A stretch of DNA of 64,000 nt from an uncultured Clostridia bacterium (GTDB lineage Bacteria; Bacillota; Clostridia; Oscillospirales; Butyricicoccaceae): assembly GCA_945947915.1 (NCBI GenBank), contig CAMEZQ010000005.1, positions 1-64,000 on the forward strand. The letters run 5' to 3'. The notes beneath the pieces were generated by a model, which did not search any database, was not told where the DNA came from, and saw only the letters and a program-made list of their open reading frames with translations. The translations under genes were made by a program, and so were the position numbers. Shown here one piece after another: positions 30,748-41,222 of this stretch (position 1 is its first letter; each line of letters begins with the position of its first letter).

Positions 30748-31283
30748 CCGAGATCGGCAAGGCATACGGCGGCGCCCTCTTCCGCCTGGCCCGGGAGGAA
30801 GGGCTGGACGAGACCATCGGCCAGCAGTTCGACGTGCTCTGCGGCGCGCTGGGGGAGGACCCCGATTATGTGCGCCTGATGACGACGCCGACCCTCAAAA
30901 AGACCAAGCGGCTGGAGATCCTGCAGGAGACCTTCGGCGGAAGGCTGCACGATTATCTGATGAACTTTTTGTCGATCCTGGTGGAGAACAACACCTTTGC
31001 GGAGGTCTTTGCCTGCCGGGAGGAATACCGGCGGCTCTTTAACCAGGCCCACGGCATCGTCACCGTCACCGCCTATACCGCCGTTGAGATGGACGGCGAT
31101 CTTTCGGCCCGGCTTTGCGAAAAGCTGGAGAAAACGCTGGGCAAGAAGGTCGAGCTGACCCTGCGCACCGACCCCTCCATGCTGGGCGGCGTGCGGTTGG
31201 AGATGGAAGGCGAACGTCTGGACGGCAGCGTGCGCGCCCGCCTGGACGGCATCCGTGCGGCGCTTTTCGGCGCGAAAGCTTAA
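30744..31283 (+). CDS. atpH: ATP synthase F1 subunit delta
   Basis: 179 residues, usual length. N-terminal six-helix domain (IGKAYGGALFRLAREEG), then the C-terminal beta part with the typical VTAYTAVEM, KKVELTLRTDPSMLGGVRLEMEG and DGSVRARLDGI. It links the b stalk to the F1 head. It overlaps atpF by 4 nt and is followed by 105 bp before atpA with no obvious signal. Confidence 0.94.
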   Translation: MTEIGKAYGGALFRLAREEGLDETIGQQFDVLCGALGEDPDYVRLMTTPTLKKTKRLEILQETFGGRLHDYLMNFLSILVENNTFAEVFACREEYRRLFNQAHGIVTVTAYTAVEMDGDLSARLCEKLEKTLGKKVELTLRTDPSMLGGVRLEMEGERLDGSVRARLDGIRAALFGAKA

Positions 31284-32906
<1,623 letters not shown>

Positions 32907-32921
32907 GGCGGGTGAGAAGGT

Positions 32922-33782
32922 ATGGCAGGCGCGTCCATGAAGGATATCAAGCTGCGCATCAGAAGTGTCGAAAGCACCATGCAGATCACCAAAGCCATGG
33001 AGCTGGTTGCCTCTTCGAAGCTGCGCAGGGCCAAGGAAAGGGCCGAAAACAGCCGCCCTTACTTTGACTTGCTTTACAAATCGCTCTGCGACATCGCCGC
33101 CGCGGCCGGCTGCGACGTCGAATCCCCCTTCATGCAGAAGCGGGAGATCAAAAAAACCTGTTATGTCGTCATCGCCGGCGACCGAGGTCTGGCTGGCGGT
33201 TACAACAACAACGTCTTCAAACTGGTCGAGGCCGACTGCCCGGGGCTGGCGGACGCCTGCTTCGTCCCCATCGGCAAAAAGGCCGTCGAACATTTCAAAA
33301 AGAGAAAGGCCGAGATCCTCACCGAGGCGTATATGATCGTCGACACCATGGACAGCGACGGGGCGGCCGAGCTGGCCGGCATGCTGTGCCGGGAATATCT
33401 GGCCGGCAGCTTCGACCGGGTGGTGCTGGTTTATACCAACTTTGCCTCCATGCTGTCCCAGACGCCCATCATGCTGCCGGTGCTGCCCGTGGAGCCCAGT
33501 CAGTATGAGACCCGGGAGACCCGGCAGCCGCTGACCATCTACGAGCCGGCGCCCAGTGTGCTTTTCAGCAACCTGATCCCCGACTTCGTCACCGGTATGA
33601 TCTACGGCGGCGTGTGCGAGAGCCTGGCCAGCGAGCTGGCCGCCCGGCGCAACGCCATGGATGCCGCCAGCAAGAACGCCGGCGAGATGATCGAAGACCT
33701 CAGCCTAAAATACAACCGTGCACGCCAGGGCGCGATCACCCAGGAACTGACCGAGATCGTCGCCGGCGCCGAAGCACAGTAA
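32922..33782 (+). CDS. atpG: ATP synthase F1 subunit gamma
   Basis: 286 residues. N-terminal helix DIKLRIRSVESTMQITKAMELVASSKLRRA and C-terminal helix MDAASKNAGEMIEDLSLKYNRARQ...ITQELTEIV (both given as patterns) form the central coiled-coil rotor; GDRGLAGGYN lies in the middle fold. GTGAGAAGG precedes ATG 32922, 15 nt after atpA. Confidence 0.97.
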   Translation: MAGASMKDIKLRIRSVESTMQITKAMELVASSKLRRAKERAENSRPYFDLLYKSLCDIAAAAGCDVESPFMQKREIKKTCYVVIAGDRGLAGGYNNNVFKLVEADCPGLADACFVPIGKKAVEHFKKRKAEILTEAYMIVDTMDSDGAAELAGMLCREYLAGSFDRVVLVYTNFASMLSQTPIMLPVLPVEPSQYETRETRQPLTIYEPAPSVLFSNLIPDFVTGMIYGGVCESLASELAARRNAMDAASKNAGEMIEDLSLKYNRARQGAITQELTEIVAGAEAQ

Positions 33783-35192
<1,410 letters not shown>

Positions 35193-35456
35193 ATGCGCAC
35201 CTTCAAGCTGCAGATCGTCACGCCCGAAGGCATGTTCTACGACGGTGACTGCACGCAGGTCACGGTCAAGAGCACCGAGGGCGGCGTTTCCATCATGGCG
35301 GGGCATATCCCCTATGTCACGACGCTGGCCGATAACGGCTGGTGCAGGGTCTATACTGAAGCGGGCAAGCGCAGCGCCTATTGTTCGGGCGGCATGCTGA
35401 CCGTCACCCGGGAGCTGACCCGTATCGTGGCCGCTTCCTTCAAGTGGGAAGACTGA
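35193..35456 (+). CDS. atpC: ATP synthase F1 subunit epsilon, C-terminally shortened
   Basis: 87 residues; the family is usually 130-140. It keeps the N-terminal beta sandwich (LQIVTPEGMFYDGDC, EGGVSIMAGHIPYVTTL, AYCSGGMLTVT) but stops where the C-terminal helical hairpin should start. That hairpin inhibits ATP hydrolysis in many bacteria. The stop is followed by a normal terminator, so this is not a frameshift in the window sequence that leaves an open tail. Begins 0 nt after atpD. Confidence 0.93.
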   Translation: MRTFKLQIVTPEGMFYDGDCTQVTVKSTEGGVSIMAGHIPYVTTLADNGWCRVYTEAGKRSAYCSGGMLTVTRELTRIVAASFKWED

Positions 35457-35481
35457 AAAAACCATTTTTCGACAAGCCGAA

Positions 35482-35516
35482 ATGTCCCCGCCGCATGGCG
35501 GGGATATTTTTTAAAA
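35482..35516 (+). terminator. Terminator of the ATP synthase operon
   Basis: CCCCGCC-GCAT-GGCGGGG stem followed by ATATTTTTT. A further perfect inverted repeat (TCTGGCAAAA...TTTTGCCAGA) lies at 35537-35558, without a clear role. Confidence 0.8.
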
Positions 35517-35568
35517 AAGGCTCATGCTTTCCCAGTCTGGCAAAAAATTTTGCCAGATTTACTAGGTG

Positions 35569-35597
35569 TTGAAAAGAAAAGAAGAGCATGATAAAAT
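35569..35597 (+). promoter_or_regulatory. Promoter of the zinc-ribbon gene
   Basis: TTGAAA (35569-35574), 17 bp, TAAAAT (35592-35597). Confidence 0.8.
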
Positions 35598-35636
35598 ATT
35601 ATAAATAAGAATTCAGTGACTGGACAAGGGAATGTG

Positions 35637-35924
35637 ATGAGAGAGAAGATCATTTGTTTGCGCTGTGAGCGAGAAATGCACCACATCAGAAGAGAAAAAT
35701 TACAGCTTGGGCAGACAGGCTGGATACTTGGCGACATCCCCAATCTGTTGGCGGGCGCAATGGAAGTGGATATTTACAGTTGTCCTGAATGCGGAAAGCT
35801 GGAATTCTATTTAACGGATGGCGAAGAAGACAAGATGCCCCAGAAGCAGTGTCCGAATTGCGGCAAGTGGCACGATTTCGATTATCCCAAATGCCCATTT
35901 TGCAAATATAATTATAATAAATAA
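35637..35924 (+). CDS. Small zinc-ribbon protein, hypothetical
   Basis: 95 residues with four CxxC knuckles: CLRC near 7, CPEC near 46, CPNC near 70 and CPFC near 85, enough for two zinc sites. The middle (GQTGWILGDIPNLLAGAMEVDIY) is hydrophobic, and the C-terminus is a ribbon. ATG 35637 after AAGGGAATGTG; the frame extends 7 codons upstream. AT-richer than its neighbours, with its own strong promoter. Function unknown; nucleic-acid or protein binding is a general guess. Confidence 0.6.
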   Translation: MREKIICLRCEREMHHIRREKLQLGQTGWILGDIPNLLAGAMEVDIYSCPECGKLEFYLTDGEEDKMPQKQCPNCGKWHDFDYPKCPFCKYNYNK

Positions 35925-35963
35925 AAGGCAGCTAAAATCCGATGACAGACAGGAGGTTTTTGT

Positions 35964-36380
35964 ATGGATACAAACCGCAGGGCTTTATCCGACCGAAGGA
36001 TCCGGCTATACGGGCTGGCGGCCGCCGTGGGCGTGGCCTATCTGCTGGTCTGGCGGCTGTGGCTGCAGCGGTATATGGGCAGTCATTTTGTCGCGTGGCC
36101 GGCGGTGGGCTATGCGCTGGCCACGGCGGTGACCTGGTTTTGCCTCCCGGCGGCACTGGCCCGGCTGGCCGATCTCCGGCTGCCGGCGTGGGGGAGGGCG
36201 CTGCATGGACTTCTGGTTCTGCTGCTGGCGGCCTGTGGCGCGGTGTGGATCCTGTACCTCTCGGGACGCGCGCCGGCGGCTCTGGTGCGGGGACTGATGC
36301 TGCTCCAGGAAAATCCCTGGCTCTATGCCCTGTGGGGCGGGGCCTTCGGCCTGACCGGCCGGCGGGAGAGGGGCGCGTGA
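35964..36380 (+). CDS. Hypothetical membrane protein
   Basis: 138 residues with four hydrophobic segments (about 14-34, 42-64, 76-100, 108-130) and a basic C-terminus. Not recognised. CAGGAGGTT precedes ATG 35964, 39 nt after the zinc-ribbon gene, so it may be in the same transcript. Confidence 0.5.
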   Translation: MDTNRRALSDRRIRLYGLAAAVGVAYLLVWRLWLQRYMGSHFVAWPAVGYALATAVTWFCLPAALARLADLRLPAWGRALHGLLVLLLAACGAVWILYLSGRAPAALVRGLMLLQENPWLYALWGGAFGLTGRRERGA

Positions 36381-36408
36381 AAAATCGCAAAAAATATCAA
36401 AAAACCGC

Positions 36409-36437
36409 TTGACAATATCGCGCTGCCGTGGTAAAGT
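36409..36437 (+). promoter_or_regulatory. Promoter of small RNA unit 1
   Basis: TTGACA (36409-36414), 17 bp, TAAAGT (36432-36437) with an upstream TG (extended -10). The DNA around it is nearly the same as at 36805-36833. Confidence 0.85.
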
Positions 36438-36443
36438 ATAGAT

Positions 36444-36745
36444 ACAAAAAGAAAGGTGATTCCAATGTACAAGTAAGACAACAGGTTTTCCCGAATCTGA
36501 CGAGATCGCAGGCAAATGAATCAGGGCCCGTATCCCTGCGATTGGATTCGTTTATATAGAGTCGGAAACCAACCGGAGTCAAAAGCCATCGCCGTACCGA
36601 CTGGACAATGCATATAGGGGCAATCGTCCCAAACAAGTTTCTCGTCTGGGTCGGAATCTACGAAAGAGAGGTATATCAAAGATGTTAGATAACAAGAATA
36701 TCTGAGCTGGCATTTGATCAGAAGATCAGATGCCAGCTTTTTTTA
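36444..36745 (+). ncRNA. Putative structured small RNA, unit 1 of a tandem pair
   Basis: About 300 nt between the promoter and a 15-bp terminator stem (AGCTGGCATTTGATC...GATCAGATGCCAGCT, then seven T, 36705-36744). The 5' end has GAAAGGTGATTCCA before the start-stop frame ATG-TAC-AAG-TAA (36465-36476, M-Y-K). The 3' end has GAAAGAGAGGTA before ATG 36682 encoding M-L-D-N-K-N-I (36682-36705), whose stop lies in the terminator stem. The middle has no open frame of note but forms CGAATC/GATTCG with ATCGCAGG/CCTGCGAT inside, and AGTCGG/CCGACT. Both ends are conserved in unit 2 while the middle differs. No known RNA family is recognised with certainty. Confidence 0.6.
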
Positions 36746-36804
36746 TTTGCATACAGGACGAAAAAGGGCAATGTGAAAAAATAAAAAATATTTTCAAAAA
36801 CCCC

Positions 36805-36833
36805 TTGACATTACTGCGATAACATGGTAAAGT
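36805..36833 (+). promoter_or_regulatory. Promoter of small RNA unit 2
   Basis: TTGACA (36805-36810), 17 bp, TAAAGT (36828-36833), with TG before it. Confidence 0.85.
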
Positions 36834-36839
36834 ATAGTC

Positions 36840-37210
36840 ACACAAAGAAAGGTTGATTCCAATGTACAGGTAAAGCAAAAGTCTTATTGGATCCACCAAA
36901 TGCCGGTTGCCGAGAGCCTCACTTTATGAGGAAGCCGCAAGGCAGGAAAAAGAAAAGAACAGACCGGGCAGGATGGGAAACATAAGCAAGGGACAATTCT
37001 TTCCAAAGTACGATCCAATGATAACAGATCGAAAATGAGTAACCAAAAAAAGCACTTGATCAACTGAATATCGTCAACATCGGAAGAGAAGAAGCTCAGA
37101 ACGATGGAATCTGAGAAAGAGAGGTAGAAAAAAAGATGTTAGATAACAAGAATCATCAGAACTGACACCTGGTCGAACAGTAAAGCGATTGGGTGTCAGT
37201 TCTTTTTTTA
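36840..37210 (+). ncRNA. Putative structured small RNA, unit 2 of a tandem pair
   Basis: About 370 nt. The 5' end GAAAGGTTGATTCCA leads to ATG-TAC-AGG-TAA (36862-36873, M-Y-R). A perfect long-range stem ATTGGATC/GATCCAAT (36885 region and 37010 region) encloses TGCC..TTGC/GCAA..GGCA and the hairpin CCTCA-CTTTA-TGAGG. The 3' end repeats GAAAGAGAGGTA and encodes M-L-D-N-K-N-H-Q-N (37136-37165), followed by the terminator AGAACTGACACC...GGGTGTCAGTTCT plus seven T. Same architecture as unit 1 with a divergent core, so the two are paralogues. Confidence 0.6.
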
Positions 37211-37319
37211 TGCTTTTTTGCGGCACGCGGGAGCGTGTCTTTTTTCTGCCTTTTTTCAGAAAACCGTTGACTCTGACGCTGCGTTATGGCGTATGCTGTC
37301 ATCGAAGGGAGAGATCATC

Positions 37320-37523
37320 ATGGCGTATATGGGCCGCGCGGCGTGTTCTCGCTGCCGGGAAAACCGGCATTATTTTATTGACATAAAAAATCAAATTGCC
37401 TGCAAAATTGTTTTTTTCAATAAAGGAGACGGAGGCCTTGACTTTGTTAATTTTTTAATTTATAACGATAAAGGCCGCGTTTGGCGCGGTTCGACAGACT
37501 CTGAAATGGAGGAAGCAATATGA
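37320..37523 (+). CDS. Possible small protein ahead of the ABC transporter
   Basis: 67 residues with a CSRC pair near the N-terminus and a basic-aromatic middle (NRHYFIDIKN). GAAGGGAGAG lies before ATG 37320 and its stop overlaps the permease ATG (ATGA), which favours a real gene. Against it: codon use is AT-rich and unlike the neighbours, and a good promoter (37438-37466) lies inside it. It may instead be a leader region. Confidence 0.35.
   Translation: MAYMGRAACSRCRENRHYFIDIKNQIACKIVFFNKGDGGLDFVNFLIYNDKGRVWRGSTDSEMEEAI
37438..37466 (+). promoter_or_regulatory. Promoter of the amino-acid ABC transporter
   Basis: TTGACT (37438-37443), 17 bp, TATAAC (37461-37466), 54 nt before the permease start. 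Confidence 0.7.
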
Positions 37524-38185
37524 ATTTCAGCTGGGCCTATTTTTTCGAGACGCTGCCCTATATCGCAAGCAAGCTTAATGTCACTCTGTCGCTGACCGCC
37601 ATCAGCGCGGTATTTTCGCTGCTGATCGGTCTGGTCTTTGCCCTCATCAGCTATTATGAGGTCAAGGGTCTCCATCAGCTTTTGAAGGTCTGGAGCTCCT
37701 TCATGCGCGGCACGCCGGCCGCGGCCCAGATGTTCTTTTTCTACTACGGCATGGCCAACATCAGCGCCATCATCCTCAATATGTCGCCGGTAGTGGCGGT
37801 GGCCGTCATCATGAGCCTCAACATGGGCGCTTTCGTGGGCGAGACCATCCGCGGTTCGTTGCTGTCGGTGGATGAAGGACAGCGGGAAGCCGCCATGTCG
37901 CTGGGGATGTCGGGCTTCCAGATGACCACCCGCATCGTCATCCCCCAGGCCATCCGCGTGGCGCTGCCGCCCCTGTTCAACGACATCATCAACCTGTTCA
38001 AGATGTCCTCGCTGGCCTTCCTTGTGGGCGTTCGGGATGTCATGGGCTCGGCCAAGATCGAAGGCGCCCATACCTTCCGTTTCTTTGAATGCTATGCCTG
38101 CGTGATGCTCATTTACTGGATCTTTACCCTCTGCCTGACGGCGGTGCAGAAGCGTCTGGAAAAGCGCTGCAACGCCATCTATTAA
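37520..38185 (+). CDS. Polar amino-acid ABC transporter permease
   Basis: 221 residues with five membrane helices. Typical HisMQ/GlnP family pattern: TLSLTAISAVFSLLIGL in the first helices, RGTPAAAQ near 63, and the EAA loop EGQREAAMSLGMSGFQ near 120. Family members import polar amino acids or cystine. TGGAGGAAG precedes ATG 37520. First of permease-binding protein-ATPase, in one orientation. Confidence 0.92.
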   Translation: MNFSWAYFFETLPYIASKLNVTLSLTAISAVFSLLIGLVFALISYYEVKGLHQLLKVWSSFMRGTPAAAQMFFFYYGMANISAIILNMSPVVAVAVIMSLNMGAFVGETIRGSLLSVDEGQREAAMSLGMSGFQMTTRIVIPQAIRVALPPLFNDIINLFKMSSLAFLVGVRDVMGSAKIEGAHTFRFFECYACVMLIYWIFTLCLTAVQKRLEKRCNAIY

Positions 38186-38243
38186 TCGTGTCACCGGCGG
38201 CGCTGCCGCCTGCAATATCAAATAACAAAAAGGAGAAACCAAT

Positions 38244-39125
38244 ATGATGAAAAAGCTTTTTGCCCTGTTGCTGGTCGCCATGATGACCTTCACCTTGCTT
38301 GCCGCCTGCGGCGGTAAGGATGCGGCTGCCACCGGTACGCAGACCGAGGAAAACAAGACAACCGAGGAAAACAAGACCGAAGACAAGCAGGAAGAGACCA
38401 AGCGCAAGGTGGTCATCGGCACCACAGGCGGCGGCGAGCCTTATTCCTATCTGCAGGATGACGGCACATGGACCGGCGTCGAGGCTGAGCTGTGGGCCGA
38501 GGTAGAAAAGCGCACCGGCTGGGAGATCGAGGTCAAGCAGGTCGCCGATATGGCCAGCCTCTTCGGTGAGCTTGGCTCGGGCCGCATCGAGGTCGCCGCC
38601 AACTGCGCCGCCATCACCGCAGCCCGTCTGGAGACCTACATCGCCTCCGACCCCATTTACGCCGATGCACAGGTCATCATCGTCAAGCCCGACAGCCCCT
38701 ATCAGACCTTTGAGGATCTGCGCGGCAAGACCATGGGCGTTACCGCCGGTCAGGCTTCGCAGGCTACCGTTGAGGCGATGGCGCCCGACTATGACTGGGA
38801 AGTCATCACCTATGAGGATTCGGCCGCCGGCTTCCAGGACTGCAGTCTGGGCAGAATCGAGAGCTATGCCAATACCGTCACCAACATTGAAAAGGCCCAG
38901 CGCAATCAGGGTCTGGAATTCCGTATGCTGGACGAGAAGCTGTTCGGCAACAATGTCGGCTGGTGGTTTACCGATACCGAGGAGGGTCATGCCCTGCGTG
39001 ACGAGCTGAATGAAGTCATCGCCGAAATGCACAAGGACGGCGTCATCTCCGAGATCTGCGAAAAGTGGTTCTATGAGGATCTGACCCAGCTGATTTCCGA
39101 CGAGTGGCTGACCTCCGACAAATAA
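38244..39125 (+). CDS. Amino-acid ABC transporter substrate-binding lipoprotein
   Basis: 293 residues. Signal peptide with lipobox LLAAC, Cys about residue 22, then a charged linker with a repeated TEENKT. The bacterial SBP3 domain begins at KVVIGTTGGGEPYSY and includes DLRGKTMGVTAGQASQ and NTVTNIEKAQRN. It is anchored outside the cell and hands the ligand to the permease. Ligand specificity cannot be told from sequence. AAAGGAGAA precedes ATG 38244. Confidence 0.92.
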   Translation: MMKKLFALLLVAMMTFTLLAACGGKDAAATGTQTEENKTTEENKTEDKQEETKRKVVIGTTGGGEPYSYLQDDGTWTGVEAELWAEVEKRTGWEIEVKQVADMASLFGELGSGRIEVAANCAAITAARLETYIASDPIYADAQVIIVKPDSPYQTFEDLRGKTMGVTAGQASQATVEAMAPDYDWEVITYEDSAAGFQDCSLGRIESYANTVTNIEKAQRNQGLEFRMLDEKLFGNNVGWWFTDTEEGHALRDELNEVIAEMHKDGVISEICEKWFYEDLTQLISDEWLTSDK

Positions 39126-39139
39126 ACGAAGGAACGAGC

Positions 39140-39877
39140 ATGGTCGAAGTAACGAATCTGTCCAAGACCTTTGACAATGCTACAGAGGTTTTAAAGGACA
39201 TCAATTTAAGGGTCAGGAAAAACGAGGTCGTGGCCATTCTCGGCCCCTCCGGCACCGGCAAATCGACCCTGCTGCGCTGCCTCAACTATCTCTGCGAGCC
39301 TACCACCGGCATCATCCGCGTGGGCGATGTGACGGTGGACGCAAAGAGTCACACCAAGCAGCAGGTGCGGGCGCTGCGCAAGCAGTCGGCGATGGTGTTT
39401 CAGAATTATAATCTGTTCAAAAACAAGACGGCCAAGGAAAACGTCATGGAGGCGCTGGTCACCGTCCAGGGCAAATCCAGGGCCGAGGCCGAGGAGATCG
39501 CCATCCGCCTGCTGCGGAAGGTCGGCATGGAGGAGCGCAAGGATTTCTATCCCTCCAAAATGTCGGGCGGCCAGCAGCAGCGTGTGGGCATCGCCCGGGC
39601 GCTGGCCGTGAATCCCGATGTGCTGCTTTTTGACGAGCCGACCTCGGCCCTCGACCCCGAGCTGGTGGGCGAGGTGCTGTCGACCATCAAGCAGCTGGCC
39701 GAGGAGGACTCGACCATGATCCTGGTCACCCACGAGATCCGCTTTGCCCGCAATGTGGCCACCCGCATCCTCTTTATGGACGGCGGACGTATTGCTGCCG
39801 ACGGCACGCCCGAGGAGATCATCGATCATCCGGAAAATCCCCGGCTGCAGCAGTTCCTCAACTTTGTCAGCAAATAA
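39140..39877 (+). CDS. Amino-acid ABC transporter ATP-binding protein
   Basis: 245 residues. Walker A GPSGTGKST near 35, Q-loop FQNYNLF, signature SGGQQQRVGIARAL near 140, Walker B VLLFDEPTSALDPE near 162, and switch histidine in VTHE. It energises the polar amino-acid transporter of the two genes upstream. ATG 39140 follows GAAGGAACGA; the frame runs 12 codons upstream into the previous gene's end. Confidence 0.95.
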   Translation: MVEVTNLSKTFDNATEVLKDINLRVRKNEVVAILGPSGTGKSTLLRCLNYLCEPTTGIIRVGDVTVDAKSHTKQQVRALRKQSAMVFQNYNLFKNKTAKENVMEALVTVQGKSRAEAEEIAIRLLRKVGMEERKDFYPSKMSGGQQQRVGIARALAVNPDVLLFDEPTSALDPELVGEVLSTIKQLAEEDSTMILVTHEIRFARNVATRILFMDGGRIAADGTPEEIIDHPENPRLQQFLNFVSK

Positions 39878-39883
39878 CCCCAA

Positions 39884-39917
39884 AAAGGCAGTTCAGAGGT
39901 GAACTGCCTTTTTCCCA
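39884..39917 (+). terminator. Terminator after the ABC transporter
   Basis: AAAGGCAGTTC-AGAG-GTGAACTGCCTTT stem followed by TTCCC. The next gene begins 45 nt later, so partial read-through is possible. Confidence 0.7.
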
Positions 39918-39958
39918 TACAGACCGAACCATTATTTCATCATCAGGAGGAATCAATC

Positions 39959-41161
39959 ATGTTGACCGAACAGATCAAGGCGCTGGCCGACCGGTACGCC
40001 GGGGAAATGATCGACTTCCGGCGGGATCTGCACCGCCATCCCGAGCTGTCCAATCAGGAGCATTACACGGCGTCCCGCATCGCCGACGAGCTGGAGAAGC
40101 TGGGCAATCTGGAAGTGACCCGGGGCGTGGCTGGCACCGGCGTCGTCGCCCTGCTGCGGGGCGGAAAGGGAGAAGGCAGGACCGTGCTGCTGCGGGCCGA
40201 CATCGATGCCCTGCCCATCTGCGAGGAGACCGGCCTGCCCTTTGCCTCGCAGCAGGAGAATGTCATGCACGCCTGCGGCCATGACGGCCACGCCGCCTGG
40301 CTGCTGGGCAGCGCCCGCATCCTCAGCGCTTTGCAGGCCGAGCTGCGCGGCAATGTCAAGTTCGTCTTCCAGCCGGCCGAAGAAGGGGGCGGCGGCGGCA
40401 AGCGCATGGTGGAGGAGGCAAAGGTGCTGGAAAACCCCGCGGTCGACGCCGTCTTTGCCGCCCATGCCTGGCCGGAGATCGATGCCGGCGAGATGCATGT
40501 GGCCCACTGCGCCTTCGGCTATGCCGGCGGTTTTACCATCAAGGTGACCGGCCGGGGCGGCCATGGCTCCTGGCCCCACGAGTGCATCGACCCCATCGCC
40601 GTCGCCAATCAGATCTATCAGGGCCTCCAGCAGATCGTTTCCCGGCGGCTGCATGAAACGGCGGCCCGGGTGTTGTCGGTCTGCACCATCCATTCCGGCC
40701 CGCAGGACAAGAGCAACATCATTCCCGACTGCTGCACCATGACCGGCACCCTGCGCTCCGACCGTCTGGAAGTCATTGCCGAGATGGCCCGGCTGGTGGA
40801 GCAGGTCTCCCGCGGCATCGCCGAGGCCAACGACGCCCGGGTGGAGGTGTCCACCCGCTACGGCAAGGCCGTCATCAATACGCCCGAGGCCATTCCCTTC
40901 GTCATGGCGTCGGGGGCCAGGATCCTGGGCGCCGACAAGGTGAAAGAGGACACCATGCCCCATCTGGGCGGCGAGGATTTCAGCGAATATATCGCCCGGG
41001 TGCCCGGCGCCTATGTCTTTGCCGGCATCGCCACCGACGAGACCCGGGGCAAGTTCGGCCTGCACAGCAGCCATTTTGTGCTGGAGGAATCGGTGGTGCC
41101 TAAGATGGCCGCCGTTTTCGCTCAGATCGCCGTCGATTATCTGGAAAAGGGCGGGTTTTAA
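39959..41161 (+). CDS. M20-family amidohydrolase (N-acyl-amino-acid hydrolase type)
   Basis: 400 residues. Zinc ligands are in HACGHDGHAAWL near 102, FQPAEEGGGGG near 137, and the C-terminal GGEDFSEYI near 345, with the dimerisation domain in between. This is the IAA-amino acid hydrolase/hippuricase subgroup, which removes acyl groups from amino acids. AGGAGGAATC precedes ATG 39959; the frame goes on upstream across the terminator and is not coding there. Its place behind a polar amino-acid importer suggests that N-acyl amino acids or the like are imported and cleaved. Confidence 0.9.
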   Translation: MLTEQIKALADRYAGEMIDFRRDLHRHPELSNQEHYTASRIADELEKLGNLEVTRGVAGTGVVALLRGGKGEGRTVLLRADIDALPICEETGLPFASQQENVMHACGHDGHAAWLLGSARILSALQAELRGNVKFVFQPAEEGGGGGKRMVEEAKVLENPAVDAVFAAHAWPEIDAGEMHVAHCAFGYAGGFTIKVTGRGGHGSWPHECIDPIAVANQIYQGLQQIVSRRLHETAARVLSVCTIHSGPQDKSNIIPDCCTMTGTLRSDRLEVIAEMARLVEQVSRGIAEANDARVEVSTRYGKAVINTPEAIPFVMASGARILGADKVKEDTMPHLGGEDFSEYIARVPGAYVFAGIATDETRGKFGLHSSHFVLEESVVPKMAAVFAQIAVDYLEKGGF

Positions 41162-41164
41162 AAA

Positions 41165-41213
41165 GCCCGCGAAAAAACCGCCGCGCAGCCCGGAGCTGTG
41201 CGGCGGTTTGATG
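41165..41213 (-). terminator. Terminator of the M28-RidA-aminotransferase operon
   Basis: On the minus strand AACCGCCGCACAGC...GCTGCGCGGCGGTT stem followed by TTTTCGCGGG. It also lies at the end of the convergent M20 gene. Confidence 0.78.
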
Positions 41214-41222
41214 TATAAGGCG

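Noticed and set aside
35942..36412. Alternative 156-codon frame overlapping the membrane protein at 35964
   Set aside because: The 35964 frame has CAGGAGGTT at good distance and a clean helix pattern; the overlapping frame is Gly/Ala/Arg-rich shadow sequence.
36405..37210. T-box or amino-acid attenuator for the downstream ABC transporter
   Set aside because: No AGGGTGG-type T-box bulge is seen, each unit ends in a strong terminator of its own, and the transporter has a separate promoter at 37438.
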